From contig JBBDXI010000092.1 of assembly GCA_040902425.1 (NCBI GenBank), forward strand, positions 1-16,066: a stretch of 16,066 bases of DNA. The letters are read 5' to 3'. This document shows positions 14,564 through 16,066 of the stretch, in pieces. The notes under the pieces were generated by a model. That model was not told the DNA's origin and made no database searches. It was given only the letters and a program-made list of their open reading frames with translations. A program made the translations under genes and the position numbers. The number at the start of each line of letters is the position of its first letter. Within the stretch, counting starts at the first letter, position 1. This DNA is from JBBDXI01 sp040902425 (lineage in GTDB: Bacteria; Planctomycetota; Phycisphaerae; Phycisphaerales; UBA1924).

Positions 14564-16021
14564 ATGCGAATCCTCCACATCAGCACCCGACTCATCCTCG
14601 GCGGCTCCCAGGAGAACACCGTCCTCTCCTGCGAGGGCCAGGCCCGGCGCGGCCACGACGTCCACCTCGCCTTCGGCCCCATCTACGGCCCCGAGGGCTC
14701 GCTCCTCGAGCGCGTGCAGGCGTTCCGAACCGCCGACGGCCGCGGGATCACCACCCACGTCATCCCCAACATGATCCGGGCGGTGAACCCGCTCGCGGAC
14801 TGGCGGGCCCTCCGCGAAACCAAGGCGCTCATCCGCGACCTCATGCCCAACGTCGTCCACACCCACTCCAGCAAGGCCGGCATCATCGGGCGCGCCGCCG
14901 CGTGGGAGAAGCGGTCGCACCACATCGGCGGCTCCAGCTGGAACGACCTGAACCGCAACGCCGGACGCATGATCGTCGACCCGGTCCTCGCCGCCGCGGC
15001 CGGCGAGGACATGGATGAGACGAAGCTCTGCGACGCCTGGATCGACACCGCGGTGGTCCACACCATCCACGGCCCGCCGTTCATGCCCGTCGAGGGCGGC
15101 CCGCTCGCCCGGGCCAGGACCCGCGCGAGCAACCTCCTCTACACCCTCGCCGAGCGCACCGCCGCCCGCCGCTGCCACGCCATCGTCTCCGTCGCCGACG
15201 CCATGACCGAGCAGTTCCTCGCCCGCGGCATCGGGAACCCCGCCCAGTACACAACCGTCTACTCCGGCATGGAGGTCGAGCCCTTCCTCACCCCCGCCCC
15301 CGGCGAATCCAAGGGCGAGGTCCGCGCCCGCCTCGGCCTCGCCCCCACCGACCTGGTCATCGGCACCGTCGCCCGCCTCGCTCAGCACAAGGGCCACGAC
15401 GACCTCCTCGCCGCCCTCGCGGATGACCTGAAGCAGCACCCCGACCGCAAGCTCCTCTGGGTCGGCGACGGCTGGTGGCGAGCCCGCCTCCTCGCCCGCG
15501 CCCGAACCCTCGGGCTCTCTATCCGCGAACTCGACCGCGAGCCCCCGCCGTCTTCACCGTCTCATCCTCTCACCGCCTCACCGTCTCAGCTCCTCCTCAC
15601 CGGCCTCGTCCCCCCCGAGCGCATCCCCGGCCTCATCCGCGCCATGGACATCCTCGTCCACCCCAGCTACCGCGAGGGCCTCCCGCGCACCGTCCCCCAG
15701 GCCCTCCTCAGCGGCGTCGTCCCCGTCGCCTACGACGCCGACGGCACCCGCGAGGTCTGCCGCGATCTCGAGACCGGCCGCCTCATCCCTGTCGGCGACC
15801 TCGACGCCCTGCGCGGCGCCGTCGACTGGCTCGCCCTCCGCCCCGGCGCCCGCCACATGCTCGCCGCCCGCGGCCGGCGCTTCTGCCAGTCCCGCTTCTC
15901 CGCCGACCGCATGGTCGATGAGCTCCTCCGTCTCTACGAGCGCATCCTCGCCGCCGGCACGCCCGGGCCCGCGGCGGCGGAACCCGCGGACGCCGCGGAC
16001 AGGGCCGGAGCCCCCGCGTGA
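14564..16021 (+). CDS. GT4-family glycosyltransferase (GT-B fold)
   Basis: The 485-residue protein transfers a sugar from a nucleotide sugar, probably for surface polysaccharide or glycan synthesis; donor and acceptor are unknown. The N-terminal domain has 'MRILHISTRLILGGSQENTV' and 'NVVHTHSSKAGIIGR'. The C-terminal donor domain has 'IGTVARLAQHKGHDDLL', 'LLWVGDG', 'ERIPGLIRAMDILVHPSYRE' and 'EGLPRTVPQALLSG'. The usual E-x7-E donor motif reads E371-x7-Q379, so the second acid is replaced. Two inserts stand out. About 49 residues (115-163) lie between 'GRAAAW' and 'VVHTIHGPPF', which are normally almost adjacent. A Ser/Pro stretch (about 327-342) is coded by short direct repeats. The C-terminus is Ala/Pro-rich. 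The ATG is 6 nt after the HEPN stop, and the next gene overlaps the stop by 4 nt. Confidence 0.92.
   Translation: MRILHISTRLILGGSQENTVLSCEGQARRGHDVHLAFGPIYGPEGSLLERVQAFRTADGRGITTHVIPNMIRAVNPLADWRALRETKALIRDLMPNVVHTHSSKAGIIGRAAAWEKRSHHIGGSSWNDLNRNAGRMIVDPVLAAAAGEDMDETKLCDAWIDTAVVHTIHGPPFMPVEGGPLARARTRASNLLYTLAERTAARRCHAIVSVADAMTEQFLARGIGNPAQYTTVYSGMEVEPFLTPAPGESKGEVRARLGLAPTDLVIGTVARLAQHKGHDDLLAALADDLKQHPDRKLLWVGDGWWRARLLARARTLGLSIRELDREPPPSSPSHPLTASPSQLLLTGLVPPERIPGLIRAMDILVHPSYREGLPRTVPQALLSGVVPVAYDADGTREVCRDLETGRLIPVGDLDALRGAVDWLALRPGARHMLAARGRRFCQSRFSADRMVDELLRLYERILAAGTPGPAAAEPADAADRAGAPA
15551..15588 (+). repeat. Short direct repeats in the glycosyltransferase gene
   Basis: TCACCGTCTCA occurs at 15554-15564 and again at 15578-15588, with CTCACCG variants between. 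The stretch is visibly less GC-rich than its surroundings and encodes a Ser/Pro linker inside the donor-binding domain, between 'LSIRELDRE' and 'LLLTGLV'. It probably arose by slippage or insertion of a repeat element. Confidence 0.55.
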
Positions 16022-16066
16022 CCCGCCCCGCCGCCATCCTCGCCGCGCTCCTGCTCGCCGCCGCTC
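16018..16066 (+). CDS. Start of an exported protein (3' end outside window)
   Basis: A GTG overlaps the glycosyltransferase stop (GTGA). The 16 visible codons, MTRPAAILAALLLAAA, look like the first half of a signal peptide: a basic start followed by a hydrophobic core. The 4-nt overlap indicates an operon with the glycosyltransferase. Nothing can be said about function. Confidence 0.5.
   Translation, partial: MTRPAAILAALLLAAA

Overview
The window comes from a very GC-rich bacterial genome (above 70% by eye). It most resembles a planctomycete, probably of the Phycisphaerae type. The pointers are a secreted or membrane-anchored alpha/alpha-toroid protein on a long Pro/Ala linker, a membrane protein ending in a 'CPACGYDLSGL...CPECG' zinc ribbon, scattered single genes instead of long operons, and housekeeping enzymes carrying low-complexity insertions. 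The lineage call is inference from protein style and has no marker gene behind it.

Layout. 3-1667 (+): 3' part of a toroid (prenyltransferase/squalene-oxidase repeat) protein with a duplicated Pro/Ala linker. 1702-2322 (-): DUF2585/UPF0314 membrane protein. 2429-3994 (+): SucC-like ATP-grasp protein with a long C-terminal extension and no SucD beside it. 4004-5881 (+): secreted DUF885 metallopeptidase-like protein. 5896-7272 (-): RhlE-type DEAD-box RNA helicase. 7564-8400 (-): sigma-70 family factor. 8588-9127 (+): two-TM coiled-coil protein. 9146-9931 (-): SIMPL-domain protein. 10040-11833 (+): NuoG of complex I, alone. 11873-12163 (+): small membrane protein. 12236-13264 (+): truA with three insertions. 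13267-13374 (+): 35-residue membrane peptide. 13378-13833 (+): zinc-ribbon membrane protein. 13843-14557 (+): MNT nucleotidyltransferase and a frameshifted HEPN partner. 14564-16021 (+): GT4 glycosyltransferase. 16018-end (+): start of an exported protein.

The genes do not form one pathway; this looks like ordinary chromosomal backbone with some local variety. The only clearly paired unit is MNT/HEPN (4-nt overlap), a toxin-antitoxin type arrangement whose HEPN half looks broken.

The most interesting signals are not gene content. (i) Several genes without a Shine-Dalgarno have a TANNNT box ending about 5-8 nt, usually exactly 6 nt, before the start codon. This is the geometry of leaderless transcripts, and twice the box shares its TAG with the stop codon of the upstream gene. 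(ii) The sigma factor has replaced key -10 and -35 contact residues. (iii) A perfect 27-bp palindrome-containing repeat occurs twice in opposite orientation, each time at the 3' end of a gene. (iv) truA carries in-frame insertions in predicted loops, one bounded by a perfect 15-bp inverted repeat. No tRNA, rRNA, CRISPR array, IS element or prophage was seen.
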